Part shown: one piece after another, positions 17,154 through 27,009 of the stretch
Position numbering within the stretch: position 1 is the first letter of the stretch
Layout of the letters: each line of letters opens with the position of its first letter
DNA from: an uncultured Bacteriovoracaceae bacterium
Lineage (GTDB): Bacteria; Bdellovibrionota; Bacteriovoracia; Bacteriovoracales; Bacteriovoracaceae
Reading direction: 5' to 3'
Length of the DNA: 64,000 bases
Assembly: GCA_950054155.1 (NCBI GenBank)
Contig: CATLOT010000020.1
Span: 1 to 64,000, forward strand
Translations under genes and position numbers: made by a program
Notes under the pieces: model-generated
Databases searched by the model: none
Told to the model about the DNA's origin: nothing
The model's input: only the letters and a program-made list of their open reading frames with translations

Positions 17154-18731
17154 TTAGTGACGAAAATGCCTCATACCAGAGAAGGCCATGGCAATGCCCT
17201 TTTCTTCACAAGCACTCAATACTTCTTTATCTTTTATACTTCCCCCGGGCTGAATAATGGCCTTTAGTCCAAAACTTGCAGCAAGGTCAATATTATCCCT
17301 AAAGGGAAAGAAAGCATCCGATATGAGAAGGCATTCACTTAAATCATCATGTCCGTTTTCACGAGCTTTCGCAACCGCCTGCTCAAGGCTAACACGGCGA
17401 TTAGGATTTCCCATCCCTGCGCCCCACAGACTCAAATGACCGTCTTTAAGACCAACAATACCAATAGCATTACTCTTAAGATGCTTAGTCACGGTAAGGC
17501 CAAATTCCATTAAAGACTTATTTTCAAGACTCTTATGATGGCCCACTTTAGTGATAATTTCTTCTTCTCTTCCATTGTCCTCATCTTGGATAACAAAACC
17601 ACCGTCAATTGTTCTGACCATCTTATCTTTAAAGTCTCCCTCAAGTGGAGAAAGTTCAATCAGGCGTAAGTTTTTCTTTTTGGCGAAAAGTGCTTTCGCC
17701 TCTTCACTAAAGGAAGGAGCAAGAACCACTTCCACAAATCTCTCGGCGATAAACTGAGCACTATCTTCAGAGACTTCTTTATTAAAGGCAATAATAGAGC
17801 CAAAGGCACTGACATCATCCCCGCGCCAGGCCTCACTTAAGGCCTTTAATTGAGAAGAAGAAATAGCAGCACCACAGGGATTAGCATGCTTTATAATGGT
17901 CACAGTAAATTGATTCTCGCCTGCACAGCGCGCGTGCAGGTCGCTATTACAGCGCCAGGCTGCATCCGCATCGAGATAGTTATTATAGGAGAGCTCCTTA
18001 CCTTGCAAACAGGGAGCACTGGCCAGAGTTCTCTTTCGCCCTTTCTGACGATTGGGATCAACAAGGACAAAGCCACGCTGATGAGGATTTTCTCCGTAGC
18101 GCACTTCCTTAGCTTCTTTAATGTTTGCATGAAGAATACTTTCTTCTCCTCTAATTTCAGCCCCTAGTGTCTGAGCAATGAGAGCATCATAATCGGCAGT
18201 GTGCTCAAAGGCACTAAGAGCGAATTCCTTTCTGACAGAGAGACTCACTGTCCCCTCGTCTTTATTAAATTCCTCTCTAAAACGCGCGTATTGAGAAGGA
18301 TGAGTCAACACAGTGACGGCATCATGATTCTTAGCTGCGGCCCTTACCATCGTAGGTCCACCAATATCGATATTCTCAATAAGCTCACTATACTCACCTC
18401 CCTTAGCGACCACTTGATCAAAGGGATAGAGATTACAAACCACAAGATCAATAGGGTCGATTCCCAATTCCTTGGCCTGAGATTCGTCTTCAGCATGTGC
18501 CCGTCTAAAGAGAAGAGCACTTGAGATTTGAAAACTAAGAGTTTTCATACGACCACCAAAGGCCTCTGGGTTGCCCGTCACCTCTTCAATAGGAGTGACC
18601 TTAATCCCCTGCTCTTCAAGGACCTTTCTTGTTCCTCCACTAGAGACAATTTCGATATTCTCTCCCCTAAGAAATTGGGCCAATTCGACAATTCCCTCTT
18701 TGTCACTAACGCTCAGTAATGCTCTTTTCAT
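17154..18731 (-). CDS. purH: Bifunctional AICAR transformylase / IMP cyclohydrolase
   Basis: A 525-residue enzyme that makes the last two steps to IMP. The N-terminal cyclohydrolase domain is at about 1-200 (MKRALLSVSDKEGIVELAQF, SSGGTRKVLEE, GGRMKTL). The transformylase domain follows (RYGENPHQRGFV, KELSYNNYLDADAAW, IIKHANPCGAA with the catalytic Lys-His, FPFRDNIDLAA, GMRHFRH at the end). The start at 18731 has AAGGA seven bases upstream and gives the family's normal N-terminus; a longer version from 18797 would run into purQ. It is 13 bases after purQ. Confidence 0.97.
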   Translation of the reverse strand: MKRALLSVSDKEGIVELAQFLRGENIEIVSSGGTRKVLEEQGIKVTPIEEVTGNPEAFGGRMKTLSFQISSALLFRRAHAEDESQAKELGIDPIDLVVCNLYPFDQVVAKGGEYSELIENIDIGGPTMVRAAAKNHDAVTVLTHPSQYARFREEFNKDEGTVSLSVRKEFALSAFEHTADYDALIAQTLGAEIRGEESILHANIKEAKEVRYGENPHQRGFVLVDPNRQKGRKRTLASAPCLQGKELSYNNYLDADAAWRCNSDLHARCAGENQFTVTIIKHANPCGAAISSSQLKALSEAWRGDDVSAFGSIIAFNKEVSEDSAQFIAERFVEVVLAPSFSEEAKALFAKKKNLRLIELSPLEGDFKDKMVRTIDGGFVIQDEDNGREEEIITKVGHHKSLENKSLMEFGLTVTKHLKSNAIGIVGLKDGHLSLWGAGMGNPNRRVSLEQAVAKARENGHDDLSECLLISDAFFPFRDNIDLAASFGLKAIIQPGGSIKDKEVLSACEEKGIAMAFSGMRHFRH

Positions 18732-18744
18732 CACAAAATCCTTA

Positions 18745-19434
18745 TTAAAATCTTTCTTTACAGTAATTAACAGCGTTTTTAAAAATCTGAAGTCCAAGAC
18801 TTCCTGTTACAACTCCGCCAGGATAGAGGGCCTCTTTTATAGCGGCTTCAGGGTGTGGCATTAGACCAAGAACGAGACCACTTTCATCAGTCACTCCAGC
18901 AATAGAATCATCGCTCCCGTTGGGATTATCAAGATACTCAAGTGCTTTTCTTACGGTGTGACCATTAGAAATAAAGCGACCTTCCCCATGGCGAATAGGA
19001 AGATGCATCTCTTTAATCCCCTTTAGCCATATACAGTCTTCATCAGTCACTTTAAGAGTAGCCCATTGATCAATGAAGTGTCCCCCCTCATTATGAGCGA
19101 GTCCGATCTCTCCTGGCTTACTGAGAAGACCAAGTTTTGTTAAGACTTGAAAGCCATTACAAATGCCTATAATGGGTTTTCCTTGAGCCACAAAATCAAA
19201 GAGAGCATCTTGAAGAAAGTTTTTAATTTTTAAACTAAAGACCTTTCCACTTCCAAGCTCGTCACCGAAACTAAAGCCACCAGGAAGAGCAAGCGCTTGA
19301 AAATCATGAATAAGACTCGCCTCAGTGAGATCACTCACATGAAGAATTTGAGTCTCAGCTCCCGCCATCTTAAAAGCACGGGCCGTCTCTAACTCACAGT
19401 TAACACCATCTCCCGTAATTATTAAAACCTTCAT
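18745..19434 (-). CDS. purQ: Phosphoribosylformylglycinamidine synthase, glutaminase subunit
   Basis: A 229-residue class I glutamine amidotransferase that supplies ammonia to PurL. It has the nucleophile elbow IIGICNGFQVLTKLGLL (Cys near 90), the His-Glu pair in MPHPEAAI, and the N-terminal ALPGGFSFGDELGSGK. The start ATG overlaps the TAA stop of purL by one base (TAATG), with GGAG six bases upstream inside purL, so the two subunits are translationally coupled. Confidence 0.95.
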   Translation of the reverse strand: MKVLIITGDGVNCELETARAFKMAGAETQILHVSDLTEASLIHDFQALALPGGFSFGDELGSGKVFSLKIKNFLQDALFDFVAQGKPIIGICNGFQVLTKLGLLSKPGEIGLAHNEGGHFIDQWATLKVTDEDCIWLKGIKEMHLPIRHGEGRFISNGHTVRKALEYLDNPNGSDDSIAGVTDESGLVLGLMPHPEAAIKEALYPGGVVTGSLGLQIFKNAVNYCKERF

Positions 19435-22400
19435 TATAAACTCCAATCACGCTGCCAAGATGTTCGCAATTCCTTAACAGATAAATCATTAATATGCTCG
19501 CCCACCATTTTTCCTGAACTATTAATAGTGGCCACTTTTTCAAAGGGTACCTTAAGCTCAGAAGCCACTCTTTCAAATTCATGAGTCTTGTGATTCTCAA
19601 TCGCTAAAATAAATTGCCCTGGTCCTTCACCAAAGCCTGTAAGAAGAAAATCTTCATAGGTTGATTTTCCAAGAAGTTCTACACCCCAGTTATGATCAAA
19701 GACCATTTCACTCACAGCACAGAGAAGACCACCATCACTAATGTCGTGAGCGGCATGGATCAGCCCTTCTTTATTTACCTTTGAGAAGTGATCGTAAGTT
19801 TCCTTACAAAGAGCGTAGTCCCAGTCGTGGGGACTCACCCCTTGATCAAGGGAGACTCCGCTCGTCATCTCGGCTAATTCACTGGCAACAAAGCTCAATT
19901 GCTTGTGACCAAAGTGATAAAGAGTCACCTCTTCTTTTTCGACAACAGAGCGTAGTATTTGATCTTGATGACCATAGCCCATTGAAGTCACCAGAAGAGT
20001 CGGTTGGATTGAAATAACAAGAGGATCTCCTGCACGGTTCTTGCCCCGAAAATCATTCTTCATGGAGTCTTTTCCACTGACAAGAGGGGTCTTATAAAGA
20101 GTGCAAATATCATAGAGACCACTACAGGTGTCCACCAATTGACCAAGCTTCTCTTCGCCTTGGGTATTGGTTGGACTTTGAACAGGATCTGGCCAACAAA
20201 AGTTATCGAGTAGACAAATCTTTTTAGGATCCACTCCCGTGGCGATAATATTTCTTACGGCCTCATCAACACTCTGCTTGGCCATCACACGAGCACTCAC
20301 CATACTCATGCGTGGAGCGAGCCCACAGCCGACTGCGGCCATCGCCCCTTCGCTTCCCCCATGGGCCTCAAGGTCAATAACCCCTGCATCCCCAGGACTA
20401 ATCCCTTTAGAGCCACCAAAGGGTTTACCGATGGTTGCTCCCTGAACTTCATGATCATACTGGCGCACCCAAGGAGCTTTACTCGCAATATTTTCTCTAT
20501 TGAGGAGATGTTTGAGTGTATTTCCAGCATCATTAAGACAATCTCTTTTGGGAAGAGTAACCCAAGTTTGTCGCTCTTGGTTCTTCACGGACTTTGCTTT
20601 CAACTCAAGAGTGGGAACACCGTCATGGAGAAATTCCATTTCAAGAAGCGCCACCCGCTCGTCCTTATAGAAGACCTCCAAAAAGCCGCTGTCACTAAAG
20701 TGACCCATGCAAAAGGCACTCACGCCTCTCTTCTTAGCGAGTTCACTAAAGGCATCACTATGCTTGGGATCAACTGCACATGTCATTCTCTCCTGAGACT
20801 CACTAATCATGATTTCCCATGGAGAGAGTCCTGGATATTTTCGGGGGTGAGTGTTCAAATCAATTTTAGCGCCGCCTGTGAGTTCTGCCATTTCACCGAT
20901 ACTTGAAGCGATCCCTCCTGCACCATTATCTGTAATACAAGTGTAAAGACCTAAGTCTCTGGCCTCCATGAGAAAATCCATAACTCGTTTTTGAGTCAGA
21001 GGGTCCCCAATTTGCACCGCTGTTGCCGGTGAGTCCTCGTTAAGTTCCATACTACTAAAAGTCGCTCCATGAATGCCATCAGCACCCACAGCTCCACCAA
21101 TCACATAGATCTCATCACCGACTTTCGCTCCCTTTTCATCACCAGCTCTGCCATCAGGGAGTGTCGCACTCATAAGCCCTACCGTGCCACAAAAGACTAG
21201 GGGCTTGCCTGCATAGTCTTGATCAAAGACCATGGCACCATTGATTGTGGGAATTCCACTTTTATTTCCCCCATCTTCAACGCCCTTATGGACACCACGA
21301 AGAAGTTTGGCCGGCTCCATCAGCCCTGCCGGAAGTAGGTTCTCGTCAATAAGTTGGGGAAGCTCGGTTGAACCCAGACAGAAAACGTCAGTATTAGCGA
21401 TGGGTTTAGCCCCAAGACCACAACCCATAATATCACGGTTAACACCAAGAATACCGGTAATGGCACCACCATAGGGATCAAGGGCAGAGGGGGAATTATG
21501 AGTCTCTACTTTTATACAAAGGTCAACATTCTCATCAAAGCGCACGATACCAGCATTGTCACTAAAGACACTGACCAGCCAATCAACTCCCGCCGCTTCA
21601 ATATCCTTAGTCGCTTTCTTTATAAAGCTAGGGTAGAGACCTTTGATTTGAGAGTTCTCCCCTGTCTCACTATCAGGGTAATCGATGGTCGCTGCAAAAA
21701 TCTTATGCTTACAGTGTTCACTCCACGTCTGGGCGAGTACTTCAATTTCAACATCTGTAGGCCACTTGGGAAGACCTAGCTCTAAGCGCCTCTTTTGCAC
21801 CTCTTCTTTTTCATAGTAGGCCTTAATCGTTTGAAGTTCATTCTCATTAAGAGCAAGACAGCGCTCTTTACTAAGGGCCATCAGTTCTTCGAGGCTTCCC
21901 TCTAAACTAACTTCATACGCCTTTTGATCATGGTGAATTTTAACACCAGGAAGCTCACATTTTTCAAATCTATCATTCTTTAAAAAAGACTCTCCGCTAT
22001 GAACAGAAATACTTTGAATGAGGGAGTTCCCGACCTCAGGTGCTAAGTTATTTTTAACATCCTCTTCACGGCACTCTCCTAAAACATAATAGAGACTACC
22101 ACTAGCACACTTTGCGCTTATCCCTTGAAGCTTCAAGGCTTCTTCTAAGGCCTTTGCACTATTATCAGTAACTCCGGGAAGAAATTGCACGTCGAGCACA
22201 AAGCTAGGTTGATTTTCATGAGGGTAGAGGGCCGAGAATTCAAAATTCTCCCCTTTTAACATTTGAAGAGAAGGATCAATTACTCCTTCAACTAAGGCAT
22301 CCCACGCGGGTGTGGTCTCGCTCTCAATAAGATAGTAGGAAGATTTAAAGATCTTTCCTTTAAAGCCAGGCAAAGCCGATGAGAGACCTCTTAAGTTAAC

Positions 22401-22436
22401 GGGATACTTGGGTAAAATTTCAATTCTCTTTTTCAT
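19434..22436 (-). CDS. purL: Phosphoribosylformylglycinamidine synthase, large subunit with PurS-like N-terminus
   Basis: A 1000-residue FGAM synthase. It is intermediate between the ~740-residue small PurL (which needs separate PurS) and the ~1300-residue enzyme with fused glutaminase. Residues about 1-150 include a PurS-like segment (FVLDVQFLPGVTDNSAKALE, LYYVLGECREEDVKNNL). The synthetase core follows (about 225-990): WSEHCKHKIF, KVETHNSPSALDPYGGAITG, GVEDGGNKSGIPTINGA, ITDNGAGGIASSIGEMAE, GKPFGGSKGISPGDAGV, KTPLVSGKDSMKND. The glutaminase is the separate PurQ downstream. It overlaps purN by four bases (ATGA) and purQ by one. Confidence 0.95.
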   Translation of the reverse strand: MKKRIEILPKYPVNLRGLSSALPGFKGKIFKSSYYLIESETTPAWDALVEGVIDPSLQMLKGENFEFSALYPHENQPSFVLDVQFLPGVTDNSAKALEEALKLQGISAKCASGSLYYVLGECREEDVKNNLAPEVGNSLIQSISVHSGESFLKNDRFEKCELPGVKIHHDQKAYEVSLEGSLEELMALSKERCLALNENELQTIKAYYEKEEVQKRRLELGLPKWPTDVEIEVLAQTWSEHCKHKIFAATIDYPDSETGENSQIKGLYPSFIKKATKDIEAAGVDWLVSVFSDNAGIVRFDENVDLCIKVETHNSPSALDPYGGAITGILGVNRDIMGCGLGAKPIANTDVFCLGSTELPQLIDENLLPAGLMEPAKLLRGVHKGVEDGGNKSGIPTINGAMVFDQDYAGKPLVFCGTVGLMSATLPDGRAGDEKGAKVGDEIYVIGGAVGADGIHGATFSSMELNEDSPATAVQIGDPLTQKRVMDFLMEARDLGLYTCITDNGAGGIASSIGEMAELTGGAKIDLNTHPRKYPGLSPWEIMISESQERMTCAVDPKHSDAFSELAKKRGVSAFCMGHFSDSGFLEVFYKDERVALLEMEFLHDGVPTLELKAKSVKNQERQTWVTLPKRDCLNDAGNTLKHLLNRENIASKAPWVRQYDHEVQGATIGKPFGGSKGISPGDAGVIDLEAHGGSEGAMAAVGCGLAPRMSMVSARVMAKQSVDEAVRNIIATGVDPKKICLLDNFCWPDPVQSPTNTQGEEKLGQLVDTCSGLYDICTLYKTPLVSGKDSMKNDFRGKNRAGDPLVISIQPTLLVTSMGYGHQDQILRSVVEKEEVTLYHFGHKQLSFVASELAEMTSGVSLDQGVSPHDWDYALCKETYDHFSKVNKEGLIHAAHDISDGGLLCAVSEMVFDHNWGVELLGKSTYEDFLLTGFGEGPGQFILAIENHKTHEFERVASELKVPFEKVATINSSGKMVGEHINDLSVKELRTSWQRDWSL

Positions 22437-23020
22437 AAGTTTCCTCTTATAAAGGACTTTAATATGTGGGCGTAATTTTCATTTTCACTTTGCTTGGCAC
22501 GTTCAACCATATCCTCAAAACTCTCTCCTTCAATGCGATTAAGAGAGACTTGAGAAATAAGCGGGCCTGCATCAAGTTCTTCAGTCACGTGATGAATACT
22601 GTGACCAAACTTTTCGTCTTTATTAGTGAAGGCCTTCTTGTAACCTCCAAGGCCTGGATAGAGGGGCAGAAGGCTCGGGTGAATATTAATCACCTGAGAT
22701 TGGGAGTGACCTTCATTGAAAACCTTTAAGAAACTCGGGCTTAGAATTTTTAAAAACCCAGCCAGAAAGAGCCACTTCACTTTATAATGATCAACAAGAT
22801 CGAGAATCTTCTCTTCAAGAGAAATGTCGACGCCTTTAACTCGACTCTTCTCATGGTAAAAAGGAATACCTTCCTCTTTGGCCACTTCACGTAAAGGACT
22901 CCCCTCATTCGTCACCAAAATAAAAGAAGGCGCCACCTCACAAGCCTTTCCCATTTTAATAAGGGCCATAGCATTCGTTCCCGTGCCACTGGCCATAATT
23001 GCGTAGGGGCCAAAAGTCAT
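22433..23020 (-). CDS. purN: Phosphoribosylglycinamide formyltransferase (10-formyl-THF dependent)
   Basis: A 195-residue GAR transformylase. It has the N-terminal phosphate loop ASGTGTNAMAL, the catalytic NIHPSLLPLYPG segment with Asn-His, and the catalytic Asp in TEELDAGPLISQ. It transfers a formyl group from 10-formyltetrahydrofolate to GAR. The gene overlaps purD upstream and purL downstream, each by four bases (ATGA). Confidence 0.96.
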   Translation of the reverse strand: MTFGPYAIMASGTGTNAMALIKMGKACEVAPSFILVTNEGSPLREVAKEEGIPFYHEKSRVKGVDISLEEKILDLVDHYKVKWLFLAGFLKILSPSFLKVFNEGHSQSQVINIHPSLLPLYPGLGGYKKAFTNKDEKFGHSIHHVTEELDAGPLISQVSLNRIEGESFEDMVERAKQSENENYAHILKSFIRGNL

Positions 23021-24312
23021 CTGCCTTGTCCTCTCTCTTTTTGACCAATATCGCGGCGGTAGTGTTTCGCTTTAAAATCTATTTTCGCTATATCTTGATA
23101 AGCAAGCTCTCTTGCTTCTTCTATCGTCGCCCCGAGCGCCGTTACTCCAAGAACACGTCCCCCTCGATTGATAAGATCACCAGAATCATTGTGGCCAACA
23201 CCGGCCAAAAAGAGATGTCCTTCAACAGAGTCAGTCCCCTGGATCGTATGCCCAAGTTCTAGAGGAGTATCATCAATACTAGGATAACCTCCACTCGTCA
23301 TAACCACATGAACAGAGCAAAGCTCCTCTAAGCTGAGATCCCTCGACTTTAAGGGCTCATTATTAAGTAACGCCAGAAGTGACTGTGAAAGATTTCCCTT
23401 AAGAAGAGGAAAGAGCGTCTGCGTCTCCGGATCTCCCATGCGCACATTGTACTCGACAACATAGGGGTCACTTTTCTCATCAATCATAAGACCCATAAAG
23501 AGAAAACCGCTAAAGGGAGTCCCTTCACTTTGGAGACCTTTAAGAGTCTTCTTTAAAACTTGCTCCTTAATTTTCTCAACGAGCTGTTGATCAGGCCATG
23601 AAGGAGAATGAAAACATCCCATACCTCCAGTATTTGGTCCTTCATCATTATCAAAGACTCGCTTATGATCACAGGCGCAACCGAGAAAGAAGAATTCCTC
23701 TCCATGACAAAGGGCAAAGGCACTCACTTCCTCACCTGGAAGAACCGCTTCAAAGAGAATCTCATCACTCTTTACACTGACCTTATCATTGACCATAAAG
23801 TCGTGAAGCGTTTGCTCACTTTGCGCGCGATCATGGGCCACGACCACGCCCTTCCCGCCAGCAAGGCCATCGGCCTTAATTACAATACCCTGCTCTTCAA
23901 CAGGCCAATTTCTAAGACCCACCAAGGCCTCATCATAACTTTGGTAAGTTTCATATTTTGCCGTAGGAATCCCATGGCGCTTCATAAAATGCTTAGAAAA
24001 GATCTTAGAGCCCTCTAGTTTTGCCGCCGCTTCATGAGGCCCAAAGAGCTTTAGGCCATTGGCGCTAAAGAGATCAGAAAGTCCCTGCGTCAGGGGGGCT
24101 TCTGGTCCTACGACAGTGAGGTCGATTTTATTCTCAAGCGCAAAAGAGAGGAGTTCAGCATGGTCTTTTTTTCCAAGAAGAGAGACCTTTGAAAAACGCT
24201 CCATAGCGGAGTGCCCTGGAGAGATATAGATTTTTTCGACATTCTCTTCTTTTTGAAATTTCCAAAGAAAGGCATCTTCTCGACCACCACTTCCTATTAC
24301 GAGTATTTTCAT
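23017..24312 (-). CDS. purD: Phosphoribosylamine-glycine ligase
   Basis: A 431-residue ATP-grasp ligase that joins glycine to phosphoribosylamine. Motifs: KILVIGSGGREDAFLWKF at the start, LTVVGPEAPLTQGLSDLF, VIKADGLAGGKGVVVAHD (the ATP-grasp loop), DHKRVFDNDEGPNTGGMG, and YNVRMGDPETQTLFP with the metal-binding Glu/Asn region. Coupled by ATGA overlaps to purC upstream and purN downstream. Confidence 0.97.
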   Translation of the reverse strand: MKILVIGSGGREDAFLWKFQKEENVEKIYISPGHSAMERFSKVSLLGKKDHAELLSFALENKIDLTVVGPEAPLTQGLSDLFSANGLKLFGPHEAAAKLEGSKIFSKHFMKRHGIPTAKYETYQSYDEALVGLRNWPVEEQGIVIKADGLAGGKGVVVAHDRAQSEQTLHDFMVNDKVSVKSDEILFEAVLPGEEVSAFALCHGEEFFFLGCACDHKRVFDNDEGPNTGGMGCFHSPSWPDQQLVEKIKEQVLKKTLKGLQSEGTPFSGFLFMGLMIDEKSDPYVVEYNVRMGDPETQTLFPLLKGNLSQSLLALLNNEPLKSRDLSLEELCSVHVVMTSGGYPSIDDTPLELGHTIQGTDSVEGHLFLAGVGHNDSGDLINRGGRVLGVTALGATIEEARELAYQDIAKIDFKAKHYRRDIGQKERGQGR

Positions 24313-25424
24313 AGTGATGCCTCACAGTCTTTCATAAGCTTAATAACCTCTTCGAGGCTCATTTCACCCTCATCAGAAGAGCTTCCCTTAAGTTCTCTTA
24401 ATAAAGCGGGATAGAGGGCTTGCGCCGCTTTGTAGAAACTTTTATCTAATTGTTTGGGGGCTTCGTTATACTTATCTTTAACGATAGGATGCCACTCCTT
24501 AATTCCTAATCTCTTGGCATCCTCTTTTGCTAATTTGACGGCCTTAAGCCACTCACTCTGACGGTAAAATCCTCTGAGAAATTCCTTGCTTAACTTTTGC
24601 CCTTCTTTCATGAGTCTCAGCTCATCAGGCCCAATACTATCGACTAACTCAAAACCTCTTCCCTCACGATCTTGACCAAAGGCCCACTCAAATTTTCCAT
24701 CCCACAGTTCAATGCCACTTTCAAAGAAGAGATCTTTAAGCCGACAGGCGAGAATAATATTATGAGCATAGAGTTCACTAAATTCACGATCTGAAAGACC
24801 GCTTATCCTCTGTGCTTCTTCATACTTAATATAGCGATCAGTTGATTCAAGCTTTGTTGAAAATTCAATGAGCGGTCGATTAAAAGACTCCCCTTCTTGT
24901 GGAATATGGTGGAGCCCAAGCTCTCTTCGATAATCCTCATCTTCTAGGCGCTCAAAGAGACTCGATCCACTAGGAAGACCAAAGCGAAAGATGACCTCAA
25001 GAGGAACAAGAGTATTCTCTGGTCTCAACTGATAACAAGAATAATCATAGCGGCCATCATCAAAAGGAACTTTGGGGACATCTACTTTTTTGACATAGAA
25101 AGAATCCCTGTCACAAGGATGTTTCCCAAGAGAGTGGTTCTTAAGACCCTGTCCTTTAAGCGTGTCCAGCACAGCAAGCTCGCTCTTTTTAAGATTATAA
25201 TGCGGCTTCCAGTTTTTCCACGTCTCCCCAAGACTAAGCCATTCAAAGAAGAATAGGCCCATTTCAGCAAGGGTTTGGCCTTTGCCTTCAATTAAATCCG
25301 GCATCTCACCCCAGTCAAAAACACTGTAGCGATCACTAAATTTAAAGAGAAGACGCTCAGGGTTTTCAAGGTCTTCATAAATATCTTTAACACTGCCTCG
25401 ATAGAGAAGTTTTGCTGGCATCAT
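24309..25424 (-). CDS. purC: SAICAR synthetase, long form
   Basis: A 371-residue phosphoribosylaminoimidazole-succinocarboxamide synthase that joins aspartate to CAIR using ATP. It starts with LLYRGSVKDIYE, the family signature, and has EVIFRFGLPSGSSLFERL and LWDGKFEWAFGQDREGRGF, followed by SIGPDELRL. At 371 residues it is longer than the ~240-residue enzyme of E. coli and nearer to the eukaryote-like long forms; the extra length is mainly at the C-terminus. It lies 17 bases after purF and overlaps purD by four bases. Confidence 0.93.
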   Translation of the reverse strand: MMPAKLLYRGSVKDIYEDLENPERLLFKFSDRYSVFDWGEMPDLIEGKGQTLAEMGLFFFEWLSLGETWKNWKPHYNLKKSELAVLDTLKGQGLKNHSLGKHPCDRDSFYVKKVDVPKVPFDDGRYDYSCYQLRPENTLVPLEVIFRFGLPSGSSLFERLEDEDYRRELGLHHIPQEGESFNRPLIEFSTKLESTDRYIKYEEAQRISGLSDREFSELYAHNIILACRLKDLFFESGIELWDGKFEWAFGQDREGRGFELVDSIGPDELRLMKEGQKLSKEFLRGFYRQSEWLKAVKLAKEDAKRLGIKEWHPIVKDKYNEAPKQLDKSFYKAAQALYPALLRELKGSSSDEGEMSLEEVIKLMKDCEASL

Positions 25425-25441
25425 AGCGACGATTCCTCTTC

Positions 25442-26911
25442 TTACGACCTTCTCATTTGAGCAAAGGTCTTCCCCTCTTCAACATCGGTGGGGTATTTAT
25501 TAGTGACACAGGCCATGCATAATTTGGTGGTGCCAATGGCCTTTTCTAGGTCTTCTTCATCAAGATAAATGACTTTATTAGCCCCTACCCATTTAGCAAT
25601 CTCTTCCAGATCACGACCATTGGCGATCAATTCACTTCCCTTGGGAAAGTCAATGCCATAGAAACAGCCATAGCGCAGAGGAGGACAAGTAATGGCCAGC
25701 GTGATCTCTCTTGCCCCATTTTTCTTAAGAAGCTCAATGATTTTCTGGGAGGTCGTTCCTCTCACCACACTGTCATCAACAAGAAGAATATTCTTATCTT
25801 TTATTTCACTTTGAACGGGACTCAGCTTTAAGGCTACGGCCTTCTCCCGCTTATCTTGAGTGTTCAAAATAAAGGAGCGCTGGATATAGCGATTTTTAAT
25901 AAGGCCTTCGCGATAAGGCATCTTTAACGATTCAGCCAAACTAATACTGGCCGTACGGGAGGTATCCGGCACCGGACAGACAAAGTCTGGCGAGATCTCA
26001 CCACTGTTAATACTCGCCTTCACCTTATCAGCAAGGACGCGCCCAAGATTAAGACGAGTGGAGTAGACAGACTTCTCTTCCATCGTACTCTCGGCACCAG
26101 CAAAGTAGATCCACTCAAACATACAGTGGCTTACCTTTTCAGCTTGGCCCACAATTTCGGAGATAACCTCTCCTTTTTGAGTGATAAGAATCACTTCACC
26201 TGGTTGAATGTCTCTCACAAATTCAAAGCCTAGAAAATTGAGGGCAAGACTTTCACTGGCCACACAATACTCATCTCCCTTTTCTCCCTTGCGCTTACCA
26301 AGGACAAGAGGTCGGATGCCATTGGGATCACGAAGAGCGAAAAGCCCTACATTGGCCATCAGTCCAACAAGGGCGTAAGCACCATTTGCCTCTTTAAAAA
26401 TACTCTTTGCCGCTTCTTTAATATGACGAAACTCAAGGGGTGTGTTTTGCGTTTCTCTCTCTTCAAGAATCTTTTGACACCAAAGGTGAAGCATCAATTC
26501 AAGATCATTATTGGTCAGGAGTTGAAAGTCATAGGTCTCGCCCAATTTCTTAGCGAGGCTGTGGTAGTTAAGAATATTCCCGTTATGAACCATGCCCACG
26601 CCAAAGGGGAATCCGGCCACCATGGGTTGCAGATCACTCACTCCATCCGTACCGACAGTAGCGTAGCGCGTGTGGGCCACGGCCATATTCCCGGTACAAG
26701 CTTCAAGATCTTCTTGCTCCAGCGCTTGACTCACTAAGCCAAGATTCTTCTTTCCATAGAACTTGCGCCGGTCTTTATCGTAAGAGAGAACACCGGCAGC
26801 GTCTTGGCCTCGGTGCTGTAGGGTGAGAAGGCCTCTATAAGCCTCGTAAGCGGCCCAGAAAGGCACTTTATCCTCATGGTAGGAACCAATGACTCCTATA
26901 ACGCCACACAT
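25442..26911 (-). CDS. purF: Amidophosphoribosyltransferase
   Basis: A 489-residue enzyme for the first committed step of purine synthesis. The glutaminase domain starts with MCGVIGVIG, so the nucleophile Cys2 is exposed by Met removal with no propeptide. QHRGQDAAG and AVAHTRYATVG follow. The PRTase domain has the PRPP loop ILLVDDSVVRGTTSQKI. Cysteines resembling the Fe-S ligands of the B. subtilis enzyme are visible (CMFEWIYFAGAES, then CFYGIDFP, then KLCMACVTNKYPT), so an oxygen-sensitive [4Fe-4S] type is likely. It is the first gene of the eight-gene purine operon. The 98 bases upstream contain no purine riboswitch that I can see. Confidence 0.96.
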   Translation of the reverse strand: MCGVIGVIGSYHEDKVPFWAAYEAYRGLLTLQHRGQDAAGVLSYDKDRRKFYGKKNLGLVSQALEQEDLEACTGNMAVAHTRYATVGTDGVSDLQPMVAGFPFGVGMVHNGNILNYHSLAKKLGETYDFQLLTNNDLELMLHLWCQKILEERETQNTPLEFRHIKEAAKSIFKEANGAYALVGLMANVGLFALRDPNGIRPLVLGKRKGEKGDEYCVASESLALNFLGFEFVRDIQPGEVILITQKGEVISEIVGQAEKVSHCMFEWIYFAGAESTMEEKSVYSTRLNLGRVLADKVKASINSGEISPDFVCPVPDTSRTASISLAESLKMPYREGLIKNRYIQRSFILNTQDKREKAVALKLSPVQSEIKDKNILLVDDSVVRGTTSQKIIELLKKNGAREITLAITCPPLRYGCFYGIDFPKGSELIANGRDLEEIAKWVGANKVIYLDEEDLEKAIGTTKLCMACVTNKYPTDVEEGKTFAQMRRS

Positions 26912-27009
26912 AATAATCTCCCTTTTTATAGGGGTTTATATTCTCTAATTCCCTCCTTTATGGCCACACTTTTTACAAGCCTAACTAATATTTTCTATTA
27001 GAGTTTCTA

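Noticed and set aside
20361-20906. Plus-strand 181-residue open frame inside purL
   Set aside because: Antisense to conserved purL motifs, with no family resemblance or start signal.
26912-27009. Purine riboswitch or PurR box before purF
   Set aside because: Looked for the paired stems and conserved junction of a purine aptamer and for a palindromic PurR box; neither is visible in the 98 bases.
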